DNA of 64,000 nt from Sphingomonadaceae bacterium (GTDB lineage: Bacteria; Pseudomonadota; Alphaproteobacteria; Sphingomonadales; Sphingomonadaceae). The notes under the pieces are model-generated. The model had not been told where the DNA came from. It made no database searches and saw only the letters and a list, made by a program, of their open reading frames with translations. The translations under genes and the position numbers were made by a program. This document shows positions 26,551 to 37,184 of this stretch, in pieces. Location: positions 1 to 64,000 of the forward strand of contig JAKFUU010000019.1 in NCBI GenBank assembly GCA_021732525.1, read 5' to 3'. Position 1 is the first letter of the stretch. The number at the start of each line of letters is the position of its first letter.

Positions 26551-27744
26551 TCATAGCTTTTGCAGCCTTGCCAAGAAAAACCCGTCGGACCCGTCATATG
26601 CCGGGGTTAGCAAGCGGCCATCACCTTCGGCGCGCCCGGCGGCAATGCCCACGGGCACGCTGCGCCAATCGGGGTTTTGGGCTAAGAAATTTGCCACTTG
26701 TGCCTTGCCCTCACCCGTCAGCAGTGAACATACCGCATAAACCATGTGTCCGCCCAGCACAGCCATTTCTGAGCCAATTTGCATGAGCCGGGCCTGCTGC
26801 GCCATCACCGCCGTCAACCGGGCCGGTGTCAACCGCCAGCGCGTTTCGGGATTGCGCCGCCATGTGCCGCTGCCCGAACAAGGCGCATCAACCAGCACAA
26901 GATCGCATTTGTCCTTTAACGCGGCGAGCATGCCGCTTTCTTGCCCCGGATTGAGCAGCAATGTTTCCACATGCCGCGCGCCCGCCCGCATGGCGCGCGG
27001 CGAAAGCTCGGCCAATCGCGCCCGGTTGGTATCGCTGGCGATTAACCGGCCGCGGCCCTTCATTAACGCCGACAATGCCAGTGTCTTGCCGCCTGCCCCG
27101 GCACATAGATCGAGCACGGTCATTCCCGGTAAGACGGCGCAAGCATCACAAATTAGCTGACTGCCCAAATCCTGAATTTCAGCGCAGCCATCGGCAATTG
27201 CGACATGATTTTCGATCGCGGTGCCCGTCGGCAGGCGAAAGGCAAAGGGCGATGCGTCCAAAATCTCAGCGCCGGGGAAAAGCGCTGCCGCATCATCGCG
27301 CGCCATCTTTAGCGCATTTGCGCGGATATCGAGCGGCGCACGATTCAGCAGGTGACCCTGTTCATCGCCATCCACCAAAGCGGAAAAATGCGGCAGAATC
27401 CATTGCGGCAGCACGCCGCCCTGCCCGCGTCCATGCGTGCGCGCCTCCGCATCATCAATCGCCGCCGGGCCATAGCCACTGCCATCAAACAGCGCGGCCA
27501 GTTCCGGATCATCCTGCGCCATCGTAATAAAGGCCGCGCGCGCATTATCCGGCCGCTCGGCAAACCGCCGAATGACGCTCCAGGTAAGATCGCGCACCGC
27601 TCGGCGATCCTTCGATCCCGCATATCGCCGTGCCGCAAAAAAACGCTTGGCAATCTGGTCCGCCGAAGCCCCGCCATCGCGCGCCGCGACAATAATTTCG
27701 TCAAGCAGCATAATCGCTGCTTGCAGGCGCGCAGATGGCGTCAC
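26551..27744 (-). CDS. rsmB: RsmB/NOP-family RNA cytosine-C5 methyltransferase
   Basis: S-adenosylmethionine-dependent methyltransferase of 16S rRNA (m5C967 in E. coli) or a close paralogue. The 397-residue product has an N-terminal NusB-like region, then the SAM motif LDLCAGAGGKTLALS, DAPCSGSGTWRRNPE with the helper Cys and the catalytic Cys in YAVCSLL. It lies 35 bases downstream of guaB on the same strand. The exact target base cannot be read from sequence. Confidence 0.88.
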   Translation of the reverse strand: MTPSARLQAAIMLLDEIIVAARDGGASADQIAKRFFAARRYAGSKDRRAVRDLTWSVIRRFAERPDNARAAFITMAQDDPELAALFDGSGYGPAAIDDAEARTHGRGQGGVLPQWILPHFSALVDGDEQGHLLNRAPLDIRANALKMARDDAAALFPGAEILDASPFAFRLPTGTAIENHVAIADGCAEIQDLGSQLICDACAVLPGMTVLDLCAGAGGKTLALSALMKGRGRLIASDTNRARLAELSPRAMRAGARHVETLLLNPGQESGMLAALKDKCDLVLVDAPCSGSGTWRRNPETRWRLTPARLTAVMAQQARLMQIGSEMAVLGGHMVYAVCSLLTGEGKAQVANFLAQNPDWRSVPVGIAAGRAEGDGRLLTPAYDGSDGFFLARLQKL

Positions 27745-27779
27745 CTCTGCTTGACCCGCTGAAGGTCCATAATCATCTC

Positions 27780-29258
<1,479 letters not shown>

Positions 29259-29298
29259 TCATCGTGATTCGTGGCAGGCCATCTAATCAATAAGCGGC

Positions 29299-30810
29299 TT
29301 AATCGCCAGCCTTCTCTCCTTGCTCGGTCTTTTCCCTGCTATATTTCCGCCCGCTGGCGAAATATTTACCCAAAGCAATATGCAGGTCGGTATCCTCGGC
29401 GGCCCCGCCCAGCTCGGTATTGCCGGTCAATTCATCGCCGGGACCGTGATAATCACCCGATAAAAAAACCTGCAGCTTCTTCATATCCGCAAAAGAACCG
29501 CCCACCATCAATGCTGGCACGCCTTTTTCCGCAAGCGCCCAGCCATCCTGACGCCGGATAAAGGCGTTGGCGTCATTGGACGGTTCAATCTCTCGTTTCA
29601 GGCCCCGTGCGACCGTTTCAATTATACCATCCAGTTTCGTCGTTCCGCGCCCGATAATGGCCACTTTCGAGCGCCGGGGTGCAATTGCGATAGTGTCGAC
29701 ATTGAGCGCCACAACAATATCGCCCAGCGGAATGACCGGATTATCCGCAAAGCTATAAGCGCCAAGCAGACCGCTTTCTTCCGCCGTTGTTGCGATAAAA
29801 TAGATGTCCCGGTCATGGCGTTTGCGGCCTAGCTCACGGGCCACTTCAGCCAATACGGCAATGCCGCTGGCATTGTCGACCGCGCCGTTGCATATCCGGT
29901 CAGCATCACCTTCAGGGCGGCATAGGCCCAGATGATCCCAGTGACCCATATAAAGCACCGCGCCCAGATTTTTCTTTTTACCCGGTATTTTACCAATCAC
30001 ATTATAGCTGTTAAAACGGCGCACATTGGTGGTCACTTTCACATCAGCGGTGATGCCAAAATCGATTCCCGCAAAATCTGCGGTCGCCGCCGCCATGCTG
30101 ATCTTGTCCCAATCTTGCGCAGCTGCGGTCGCCAAGCCAACCGCAAATTCGGCGCTGACCGCACCTTGCAGCGGCGCGCGGATTTCGCGGGCCTGCAAGG
30201 CAAGTCCGCTCGATCCCATTTGACGCCGCAGCGCTGGCCAGCTTCCCGCGGCCGCAGAATCGGCGATGAGGACAACCGCTTGCGCGCCCGCCTTCACCAA
30301 AATTTCGCGGCGCGCGCGCGGGGATCTTTTATCTACGGGCAGGTAATCTGCGCCGCCCGCGAACATCAAAACCAGCTTTCCAGCCACGTCGCCAACCGGA
30401 TTGCCCTTGGCATTCACGCCATAGCCCGCGAAAAACACCGGCAGCGATCCATTTTGATAATCTGCTTCCGTGCCGGTCAGCAGGATCTCGCTATCGGCAA
30501 AGCGCAGCTTACGGCCCTTATTGTAAAAACTGGTTTCGGCGCTGCCAATGGATCGCTCCACCAAAGCGACGGGTTCAAACCAGCTGCCGTCCTTTGCTGC
30601 TGGAATGAGGCGGGATTTTTTCCATTCCCCCGCGATATATTCAATGGTCTTTCTCTCGCCGGGCGTTCCAGGCTCTCGGCCTTCAAAATCATCGCTGGCC
30701 AATATCGCGATATGCGCGCGCAGCTGTTCCTCCGTAACCTCCGCCGATGCCGAAACAGATAGCGTCATTGCTGCAAAGGAAGCAGCCAACATCAGAATAA
30801 ATTTTCGCAT
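29299..30810 (-). CDS. Secreted M28-family zinc peptidase
   Basis: Exported aminopeptidase-like enzyme. The 503-residue product has a signal peptide (residues 1-23), a PA-type insert in the first half, and an M28 catalytic domain with GHWDHLG, GAVDNASG, EESGLLGAYSF, NVDTIAI and a C-terminal His in DYHGPGDE, which together supply the two-zinc site. Substrate class (N-terminal residues of peptides) is by family. Confidence 0.88.
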   Translation of the reverse strand: MRKFILMLAASFAAMTLSVSASAEVTEEQLRAHIAILASDDFEGREPGTPGERKTIEYIAGEWKKSRLIPAAKDGSWFEPVALVERSIGSAETSFYNKGRKLRFADSEILLTGTEADYQNGSLPVFFAGYGVNAKGNPVGDVAGKLVLMFAGGADYLPVDKRSPRARREILVKAGAQAVVLIADSAAAGSWPALRRQMGSSGLALQAREIRAPLQGAVSAEFAVGLATAAAQDWDKISMAAATADFAGIDFGITADVKVTTNVRRFNSYNVIGKIPGKKKNLGAVLYMGHWDHLGLCRPEGDADRICNGAVDNASGIAVLAEVARELGRKRHDRDIYFIATTAEESGLLGAYSFADNPVIPLGDIVVALNVDTIAIAPRRSKVAIIGRGTTKLDGIIETVARGLKREIEPSNDANAFIRRQDGWALAEKGVPALMVGGSFADMKKLQVFLSGDYHGPGDELTGNTELGGAAEDTDLHIALGKYFASGRKYSREKTEQGEKAGD

Positions 30811-31045
30811 TGCTATCCTCCATTCGGCCCGGCATCTTTATGCGATCGGTCGCAAATTTAGTGCCATTCATCGGAGATTAGTATTTTCATAAGTCCTTGG
30901 CGAGCCAAAAATTCTTGTAGGTCGCAGCTTAATTTCCGTTAAACTGCGGGGGGCAGCAAACCGATTCTAATTGGCAAGACCGATAGAATTTACGACACTG
31001 ATCACAACCAAACGTCCAAACTCATCATGTTAAAGGGGAAATATT

Positions 31046-31960
31046 ATGTATCTGGTTGCCGCGATAATCCTCGCCGCTGTGTTGGTTTATTTGGCCGCGA
31101 GCTTAAAAGTCGTCCGCCAAGGCTATAATTACACCATCGAATATTTCGGCCGCTTTTATGAAATCGCTCTGCCCGGCCTGAATTTCTACCCAGCTTTTGT
31201 TTACCGCGTCGGCCGCCGGGTTAATATGATGGAACAAGTGCTTGATATTCCTGGTCAAGAAATCATTACCAAGGATAATGCCATGGTCGCTGTGGATGGC
31301 GTGGTATTCTTTCAAGTGCTGGACGCAGCCAAAGCGGCTTATGAGGTTTCCGACTTACTCGTCGCGCTCATGAATTTAACCACTACCAATTTGCGCACCG
31401 TGATGGGATCCATGGATTTGGATGAGCTTTTATCTCGCCGCGATGAGATTAACGGCCGATTGCTGGTGGTGGTGGATGAAGCAACTTCGCCTTGGGGTTT
31501 GAAAATCACCCGTGTGGAAATAAAAGATATTCGCCCGCCGGTGGATATTTCGAACGCCATGGCGCGCCAAATGAAAGCCGAACGCGAAAAACGCGCGCAA
31601 ATATTGGAGGCCGAGGGCCTGCGCGCCTCCGAAATCCTGCGCGCCGAAGGCGAAAAAGCCGGACAAATTTTGCAGGCCGAAGGCCGCCGCGAGGCCGCTT
31701 ACCGTGACGCCGAAGCCCGCGAGCGCGAAGCCGAAGCCGAGGCAAAAGCAACGCAGCTGGTCTCCGATGCCATCGCCAAGGGGAATGCCCAAGCGATCAA
31801 CTATTTCATTGCGCAGGATTATGTGAAGGCCATCAGCCAATTTGCCAACAGCCCCAACGCCAAAACGATCCTGTTCCCGGTTGAGGCAACACAATTGATT
31901 GGCACATTGGGCGGTATCGGCGAGCTGGCAAAGGAAGCCTTCTCTGGCGAAAAGAAATAG
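31046..31960 (+). CDS. SPFH/stomatin/prohibitin-family membrane protein (QmcA-like)
   Basis: Membrane scaffold protein of the SPFH group. The 304-residue product has a single N-terminal membrane segment (residues about 2-18), the SPFH domain ([19 protein letters not shown] onwards) and a long charged coiled coil (about 175-235) with repeated [20 protein letters not shown]-type units that drive oligomerisation. AAAGGGG lies upstream of the ATG. It is followed by an NfeD-type gene after 51 bp; SPFH and NfeD proteins act together in membrane domains. Confidence 0.9.
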   Translation: MYLVAAIILAAVLVYLAASLKVVRQGYNYTIEYFGRFYEIALPGLNFYPAFVYRVGRRVNMMEQVLDIPGQEIITKDNAMVAVDGVVFFQVLDAAKAAYEVSDLLVALMNLTTTNLRTVMGSMDLDELLSRRDEINGRLLVVVDEATSPWGLKITRVEIKDIRPPVDISNAMARQMKAEREKRAQILEAEGLRASEILRAEGEKAGQILQAEGRREAAYRDAEAREREAEAEAKATQLVSDAIAKGNAQAINYFIAQDYVKAISQFANSPNAKTILFPVEATQLIGTLGGIGELAKEAFSGEKK

Positions 31961-32011
31961 CGCGCCAATCCATACAGCGCCGTTGATTTTACGGAGCAGA
32001 AGGAGAATGAT

Positions 32012-32470
32012 ATGAATGTTATTGAAACATTTTTGGGTTTGGATGCGCAGTGGCACTGGTTCGCGCTCGCGGGTTTGCTGGCGATTGCTGAAATCGCGAT
32101 TGCGCCCGGTATATTTTTAATCTTCGTTGCCATTGCCGCCGCTCTTACGGGCTTTGCGACATTGGTGATCGATTTCAGCTTGCCGGGGCAATTGATCTTT
32201 TTTGCGATAACATCGCTGATCTCCGTTTATGGCGGACGGCAATATTATCTTACAGCGGGTCAGGACAAAGGCGACGCCCTGCTGAATAATCGCAGCGCCA
32301 GGATGATTGGGCAGATTGTCACAGTCATAGAAACCGTCAGCGAAAGCGGCGGGCGCGTGCGGGTGGGCGACGGTGAATGGCCCGCCCGCGGCCCGTCGCT
32401 ACCGGCAGGGACCAAGGCAAGGATAATTGCCGTCAACAATGGTATCGTCGAGGTTGAAGATAACGGATAA
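32012..32470 (+). CDS. NfeD-family membrane protein
   Basis: Partner of the SPFH protein encoded just upstream. The 152-residue product has three membrane segments in the first half (WHWFALAGLLAIAEIAIAPG, IFLIFVAIAAALTGFATLVI and LIFFAITSLISVYGG) and a C-terminal OB-fold domain (RMIGQIVTVIETVSESGGRV ... ARIIAVNNGIVEVED). It is of the short NfeD type without a protease domain. AAGGAG precedes the ATG. Confidence 0.9.
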   Translation: MNVIETFLGLDAQWHWFALAGLLAIAEIAIAPGIFLIFVAIAAALTGFATLVIDFSLPGQLIFFAITSLISVYGGRQYYLTAGQDKGDALLNNRSARMIGQIVTVIETVSESGGRVRVGDGEWPARGPSLPAGTKARIIAVNNGIVEVEDNG

Positions 32471-32551
32471 AAAACCCCGGTAATCTGCTTAGAGCGAGCT
32501 CGAGTAAAGTGGAAACACTGAACGGATCGGAAATCGCGGAAAACAGGGAAA

Positions 32552-32590
32552 CTAGACCCGGTTTTTGATTCAATCGAAAACCGGGTCTAG
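32552..32590. terminator. Strong hairpin between converging genes
   Basis: CTAGACCCGGTTTT (32552-32565) pairs perfectly with AAAACCGGGTCTAG (32577-32590) around an 11-base loop. It lies between the ends of the NfeD gene and the DUF937 gene. It may terminate either transcript, though the U-run is inside the stem. It directly abuts the half-copy of the dispersed repeat, so it may instead be part of a composite repeat. Confidence 0.5.
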
Positions 32591-32647
32591 AGCGCGCTGC
32601 GTGAAATCTGAATCACACCGCCCGCTCTATCGCTTTGTTATCGCATC
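32588..32647. repeat. Half copy of the 106-bp dispersed repeat, inverted
   Basis: TAGAGCGCGCTGCGTGAAAT and onward is the reverse complement of the last 60 or so bases of copies A and B (the CGATAACAAAG ... CACGCAGCGCGCTCTA half). The GCGAAAAA hairpin half is missing. The stop codon (TAA, 32638-32640) and the last codons of the DUF937 gene lie inside it. Confidence 0.75.
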
Positions 32648-33234
32648 ATTTTTCCGGCCATACCGATAATATCATCAAGCGGATTGCCGTCACCATCCAT
32701 ATCGAGCAACGAACCCAGCCCGCCCATACCACCAGCAGGAGTTTGCGCCGATTGTCCGCCGCCGCCCAGCAAACCGCCGAGCAATCCGCCTAAACCGCCC
32801 AAACCGCCGCTTGAACTGGCTTGGCCGCCGCCGCCTTGCTTGGCCATATAGCCCGCCGCCAGCATCGCCAAAATCGGCAACATTTGTTTCAAGAGCGATG
32901 GATCGATACCTGTTTGTTGGGCGGCGTGGCCGGCCACCGAACGGCTGACATCCTTGGAACCAAATATCTGCCCCAGAATATTGTTGCCTTGTTCGACGGG
33001 TGTTGGGTCGGCGGAGACCACCGAATCGAATAATCCGCCGCCGCCAAGCTGCCCCAATAGACCACCCAGCCCTTCAAGGCCGGTCGGCTGTGCCTGCGCC
33101 TGTTTTTTGAAACCGCCAAGGATCGATGGCAGTAGCGCCTCTGCGCCCATTTTCGCGACTTGTTCGTTAACGCCCAGTTGCTGCGCAATCGCGCCAATGG
33201 CGCCCGATTGTGTCAAAATTGATGTTAAATCCAT
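32638..33234 (-). CDS. DUF937 (YidB-like) protein with C-terminal DGDGNPL motif
   Basis: The 198-residue product starts MDLTSILTQSGAIGAIAQQL with the DUF937 pattern continuing to about residue 140, then a Gly-rich linker (GGLGGLGGLLGGLLGGGG) and a tail DMDGDGNPLDDIIGMAGKMMR. The aspartates of DMDGDGNPLDD look like a calcium-binding EF-hand or dockerin-type loop. ATG 33234 has AGGGGG six bases upstream; the frame is open to 33288. The last codons and stop are in a repeat element, so the C-terminus may have been altered. Molecular function of the family is unknown to me. Confidence 0.8.
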   Translation of the reverse strand: MDLTSILTQSGAIGAIAQQLGVNEQVAKMGAEALLPSILGGFKKQAQAQPTGLEGLGGLLGQLGGGGLFDSVVSADPTPVEQGNNILGQIFGSKDVSRSVAGHAAQQTGIDPSLLKQMLPILAMLAAGYMAKQGGGGQASSSGGLGGLGGLLGGLLGGGGQSAQTPAGGMGGLGSLLDMDGDGNPLDDIIGMAGKMMR

Positions 33235-33399
33235 GATCCGCCCCCTGTTGGAAAATGCGATATTGACGCTCATCCAAGCCGATTGCAAGGCGCTAATCGT
33301 AAAATCTGGTCCCGTCGGATCAGATTAGCATATCCACCAACATTTGACGGCGCTATACGGATATTCCGTTCGCTATTTAAACCCACGGAGGAAAGACAG

Positions 33400-33783
33400 A
33401 TGAGCATATTTGGAAGAATTAAGGACGCAATTTTTGGCAAAAAAGCGGTTGCCGCTACACCCGCACCCAAAGCCGCAGCGCCGGTTGCCGCTGCGCCGGT
33501 TGCGGCCGCACCGATAGCCATGAGCGACGTGGATGTTATAGCCCATTTGGAAGAAATGGCGGCCGCCAATTCGCAAAAACTCAATTGGCGCACGTCAATA
33601 GTCGATTTGATGAAGCTGGTTGGTATGGAAAGCTCGCTTCAGGAACGCAAAGATCTCGCCATGGAACTGGGCTATACCGGCGCTCTGGAAGGCAGCGCCG
33701 AAATGAATATGTGGCTGCATAAGGCGGTGATGAAAGAATTGGCCAAAAATGGCGGCGTGGTGCCCGCTGATATGCTCGATTAA
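33400..33783 (+). CDS. DUF3597 domain protein
   Basis: The 127-residue product has a short basic start (MSIFGRIKDAIFGKK), an Ala/Pro-rich linker (residues about 16-40) and a folded helical domain from SDVDVIAHLEEMA to the end, with WRTSIVDLMKLVGMESS, which fits DUF3597. ACGGAGGAAAG precedes the ATG. No signal peptide. Related proteins are described as possibly stress-associated, but the function is not established. It is divergent from the DUF937 gene and converges on another gene with the same C-terminal tag as DUF937. Confidence 0.8.
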   Translation: MSIFGRIKDAIFGKKAVAATPAPKAAAPVAAAPVAAAPIAMSDVDVIAHLEEMAAANSQKLNWRTSIVDLMKLVGMESSLQERKDLAMELGYTGALEGSAEMNMWLHKAVMKELAKNGGVVPADMLD

Positions 33784-33806
33784 CTTTTCCGCATTTCAAC
33801 GACATG

Positions 33807-33839
33807 AAAAAAGCCCGGTCCATGATGGCCGGGCTTTTT
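33807..33839. terminator. Bidirectional terminator
   Basis: AAAAAGCCCGG (33808-33818) pairs with CCGGGCTTTTT (33829-33839) around a 10-base loop. A/T runs on both sides allow it to serve both the DUF3597 gene and the converging gene that ends at 33869. Confidence 0.9.
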
Positions 33840-33868
33840 GTCGTTACACTCAAACATAAAGATCGAAA

Positions 33869-34231
33869 TTATTGCTTCCCGAACAATCCTTTGACCATTC
33901 CGGTCAAATCATTTAAGGGGTTGCCATCGCCATCTTTGTCAAAAAAGCCGCTCACTTTATCCATGATGCTGCCGTCGCCTTTCAACATTTCGGAAAATTG
34001 ACCCAGCGCACCTTCGCCGCCGATTTGATCCATAATTTGGCTCATGATGCCGCTATCTATCCCGGTATCCGCAGCGGCGGCTGCTACAGTGTCACCTGGA
34101 GTATCGTGCGATTTTGCAAGCGACGCCAAAGCACCTTCCACTTGTGATGGGTCCAGCCCAACTTTTTGCGCCAAACCATTAACATCTAGATTCTGCGAAA
34201 CCTTGCCCAACAAACCGTCCAATATGCTCAT
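33869..34231 (-). CDS. Small DUF937-like protein with C-terminal DGDGNPL motif
   Basis: The 120-residue product begins [20 protein letters not shown] and has a helical region ([20 protein letters not shown]) resembling the start of DUF937 proteins. It ends [23 protein letters not shown], nearly the same tail as the DUF937 protein 600 bp away (DxDGDGNPLxDxxGM). No signal peptide or membrane segment is seen. I cannot name a function; the aspartate-rich loop suggests calcium binding. ATG 34231 gives the natural start; the frame extends to 34309. Confidence 0.75.
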   Translation of the reverse strand: MSILDGLLGKVSQNLDVNGLAQKVGLDPSQVEGALASLAKSHDTPGDTVAAAAADTGIDSGIMSQIMDQIGGEGALGQFSEMLKGDGSIMDKVSGFFDKDGDGNPLNDLTGMVKGLFGKQ

Positions 34232-34412
34232 TTCGATTCTCCAAAAAACGCCTGTTCGAAAATCAGTATCATCAAATTTTTCGGCCGTCATCCGAAGTTC
34301 GATTGGCAAATGTAAATATCAGCAGCAAGCAGCCTATTGGATCAACCGCGCAGCATCCCCGCCCATCGAGCAATTGGTTGATGATCCATTGGCATATCCC
34401 TATAGAGAACCC

Positions 34413-35120
34413 ATGCAAGCTTCAATCGCCCTTGTCGATGATGACCGGAACATCCTGACCTCGGTATCCATTGCTATGCAATCGGAGGGATTTTCCACGC
34501 GCGTTTATTCCGATGCCGAAACCGCATTGAAGGCCTTAACCGATAACCCCGCCGATCTAGGCATTTTTGACATTAAAATGCCGCGGATGGACGGGTTAGA
34601 GCTTTTGCGTCAATTGCGCGAAAGATCGGCGATGCCCGTGATTTTCCTTACTTCCAAAGATGAAGAGCTGGACGAAGCCTTGGGCCTTGCGATGGGAGCG
34701 GATGATTATATCACCAAGCCATTTTCGCAACGCTTGTTGATCGCCCGCGTCAAAGCCATATTGCGCCGCGCTTCTTATGACAACGCAAAATCGGAAGGAG
34801 CATCCAATGATGAACCGGAACCCATGGTCCGCGGCAAATTGCAAATGGATACGGCCCGCCATCATGTTCTATGGGACAGCAAACCCATAACGCTTACCGT
34901 TACCGAATTTTTGATTCTTGAGGCTTTGGCCAACCGGCCGGGCGTCGTCCGAACCCGCGATCAGTTGATGGACGCCGCGTATCAGGATGATGTCTATGTG
35001 GACGACCGGACAATCGACAGTCACATTAAACGATTGCGCCGAAAATTCCGCGAGATCGACAAAGATTTTGCGGCTATTGATACGCTATATGGGGCCGGTT
35101 ATCGTTTCGCCGAGAGTTGA
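34413..35120 (+). CDS. chvI: Response regulator ChvI
   Basis: OmpR-type response regulator paired with the ChvG kinase downstream. The 235-residue product has a receiver domain with acidic pocket (VDDDR, 9-12), phosphoacceptor D53 ([11 protein letters not shown]), FLTSKD and a Lys in TKPF, then a winged-helix domain ([17 protein letters not shown] ... [17 protein letters not shown]). In alphaproteobacteria ChvIG controls responses to acid, cell-wall stress and envelope composition. ATG 34413 was chosen as the natural receiver start; the frame is open far upstream. Confidence 0.94.
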   Translation: MQASIALVDDDRNILTSVSIAMQSEGFSTRVYSDAETALKALTDNPADLGIFDIKMPRMDGLELLRQLRERSAMPVIFLTSKDEELDEALGLAMGADDYITKPFSQRLLIARVKAILRRASYDNAKSEGASNDEPEPMVRGKLQMDTARHHVLWDSKPITLTVTEFLILEALANRPGVVRTRDQLMDAAYQDDVYVDDRTIDSHIKRLRRKFREIDKDFAAIDTLYGAGYRFAES

Positions 35121-36669
35121 GTCAGAAGATCTGCATCTGTCATGGAGCAGAAGCTTGTCGTTAACTGCCCGAATTTTGGCGGTGAACTTATTTGTGCTTG
35201 CGCTATTTAGCGGCGGCCTGTTTTTCCTGGATAGCTATCGCGGCCAATTGATTGCTAACCGCGAAGCAATCGCCCGGCAACAGGCATTGATTATCCGGGA
35301 GACATTGCCCAGCTTCGACGACCAGAAAAAGGCCGCTTTTCTGCAAAAATTCGGCCAGTTGAGCCAGTCGCGTATCCGCATTTTTAACCGGGCGGGAGTT
35401 AAGATTATGGACAGTTCGGCGCGCGGACCGGCGGCATATAATTTGAACGATCCTGCCCAGGAAAGCTGGCAGAAAATGGCCGCTCGTTTGCTGGATGTCG
35501 GTTTTGATTTTATGGTCATGGCTCCGCGCCTGGAGACATTTTTGGAACCCGCCCATGATACGGCAAATGCCTGGAGCGAATTGCAAGACCGCAGCTCAGG
35601 CCAAGTAAAATCAACCACTCGCCTCGCCCCCGACTTCACCCATATGATCAATGCAGCGGCAACCGCGCCCGGCGGCGATTTTTCAGTGTTATCGACCACC
35701 AACGCCCGTGAAATACGCCAACTGGTTCGTGCCGAACGCCTGCGCATAGGCATTTTTTTTATGATCATATTGATCATTGCAATTTTGTTATCGTTATTTC
35801 TTGCGCGAACCATTGTTCGGCCGCTACGCCGCCTCGCTTATGCTGCGGTGCGGGTTCGCCTTGGCCGCGATCCTGAAGTCAGCGTGCCTCGCCTGCCGTC
35901 GCGGCGCGATGAGATAGGAATGTTGGCCCGCGCGCTTTCGGATATGAGCAATGCGCTGCGCCAACGCATTGACGCCACCGAAGCCTTTGCCGCCGATGTC
36001 GCCCATGAGATTAAGAATCCTTTGGCCTCGCTGCGTTCCGCACTCGACGGCATGGAGCATGTGAGTGATCCAGCGCTACACAAGCAATTGATGGATGTTG
36101 CCAAAGCCGATGTCAAAAGGATGGACCGGTTAATCAGCGATATTAGCGAGGCCAGCCGTGTCGATGCTCAATTGGCCAAGGCCAAATTTGAATTGATCGA
36201 TCTGGGCGATATGATTGAACAGTTGCTGCTGGCACGCGAGCATCGCGGCCGTGACGGCAATGTTCAAATTGCCTTTGCCCGCCCGCGTAAGGGAGTAGCC
36301 CTGATTTTAGGCGAAGATATCCGGCTGGAAAGGGTGCTCAACAATTTAATCGATAATGCCGTGTCCTTTTCACCACCCGGTGGATTGGTTCAAATTTCGG
36401 CGACGCGCGCGGAAAGCCACATTGTCATTCGGGTCAGCGACGAAGGCCCCGGCGTGCCCAAACAGGAACGCGAGGCGATCTTTCGGCGCTTTCACAGCGA
36501 ACGCCCCCCCGCCGAACAATTTGGCAAGCACAGCGGTTTAGGTCTCGCGATCGCCCGAACCATCGTAGAGGGTCACGGCGGAACCATTAATGTTTTCGAC
36601 CGTGAAGATGGTAGATCCGGTGCCTGCTTTGAAATTGCCCTGCCCATTCCCGAAGATAAACCGGGATGA
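35089..36669 (+). CDS. chvG: Sensor histidine kinase ChvG
   Basis: Membrane sensor that phosphorylates ChvI. The 526-residue product has a first membrane segment ([20 protein letters not shown]), a periplasmic sensing domain of about 180 residues, a second membrane segment ([20 protein letters not shown]), HAMP, the H-box [20 protein letters not shown] with H306, and an HATPase domain with [22 protein letters not shown] and GLGLAIA. ATG 35089 keeps the conserved [13 protein letters not shown] start but overlaps chvI by 32 bases and lacks a clear ribosome site; TTG 35155 with GGAG is the alternative. It overlaps hprK by four bases. Confidence 0.93.
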   Translation: MGPVIVSPRVESEDLHLSWSRSLSLTARILAVNLFVLALFSGGLFFLDSYRGQLIANREAIARQQALIIRETLPSFDDQKKAAFLQKFGQLSQSRIRIFNRAGVKIMDSSARGPAAYNLNDPAQESWQKMAARLLDVGFDFMVMAPRLETFLEPAHDTANAWSELQDRSSGQVKSTTRLAPDFTHMINAAATAPGGDFSVLSTTNAREIRQLVRAERLRIGIFFMIILIIAILLSLFLARTIVRPLRRLAYAAVRVRLGRDPEVSVPRLPSRRDEIGMLARALSDMSNALRQRIDATEAFAADVAHEIKNPLASLRSALDGMEHVSDPALHKQLMDVAKADVKRMDRLISDISEASRVDAQLAKAKFELIDLGDMIEQLLLAREHRGRDGNVQIAFARPRKGVALILGEDIRLERVLNNLIDNAVSFSPPGGLVQISATRAESHIVIRVSDEGPGVPKQEREAIFRRFHSERPPAEQFGKHSGLGLAIARTIVEGHGGTINVFDREDGRSGACFEIALPIPEDKPG

Positions 36670-37184
36670 CAGACGCGCCCACCAATGCCGCATCGATGCA
36701 CCGCAAGCCTTCCAATTCGCTGCCCCCGGCCATTCACGCCACCGCCGTCGCGGTTAAAGGCGCGGGAGTCGTTATTACCGGACCACCGGGAAGCGGAAAA
36801 TCCGATCTTGCGTTGCGGTTGATCGATCGCGGTGCGGTTTTGATCGGCGATGATTATATTGTCATTCGCCAAATTGCTGATCAAATTATGCTTGAACAAA
36901 TGCCCAATATTGCCGGTCGACTCGAAATGCGCGGCCTGGGCATTATCAAGCTCGACAGTATCGCGTCGGCACCCGCAATTTTGCATGTATCATTGGGCGC
37001 TAAGGCCGAGCGCTTGCCCAGCGGCCTACCGCAAATCCCGGTCGGAGGATTTTGCCTGCCGACGCTGATGATCGATGCCTTTCACCATAGCGCACCAATT
37101 AAGATCGAGCGCGCGCTCACCTTGTTGCTTGACCCCGGCGGCTCATTGGTGACAGTATCAAGCGCAGAAAAAAATCATGAATAA
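36666..37184 (+). CDS. hprK: Short HPr kinase (alphaproteobacterial HprK)
   Basis: Phosphorylates HPr on a serine. The 172-residue product contains only the kinase core: the P-loop GPPGSGKS (39-46), IGDD, and the HprK signature MRGLGIIKL, while the N-terminal domain of the Gram-positive enzyme is absent, as is usual in alphaproteobacteria. It sits in the chvI-chvG-hprK-rapZ-EIIA-HPr run, with four- or eight-base overlaps on each side, so PTS phosphorylation state and envelope stress signalling are expressed together. Confidence 0.92.
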   Translation: MTDAPTNAASMHRKPSNSLPPAIHATAVAVKGAGVVITGPPGSGKSDLALRLIDRGAVLIGDDYIVIRQIADQIMLEQMPNIAGRLEMRGLGIIKLDSIASAPAILHVSLGAKAERLPSGLPQIPVGGFCLPTLMIDAFHHSAPIKIERALTLLLDPGGSLVTVSSAEKNHE

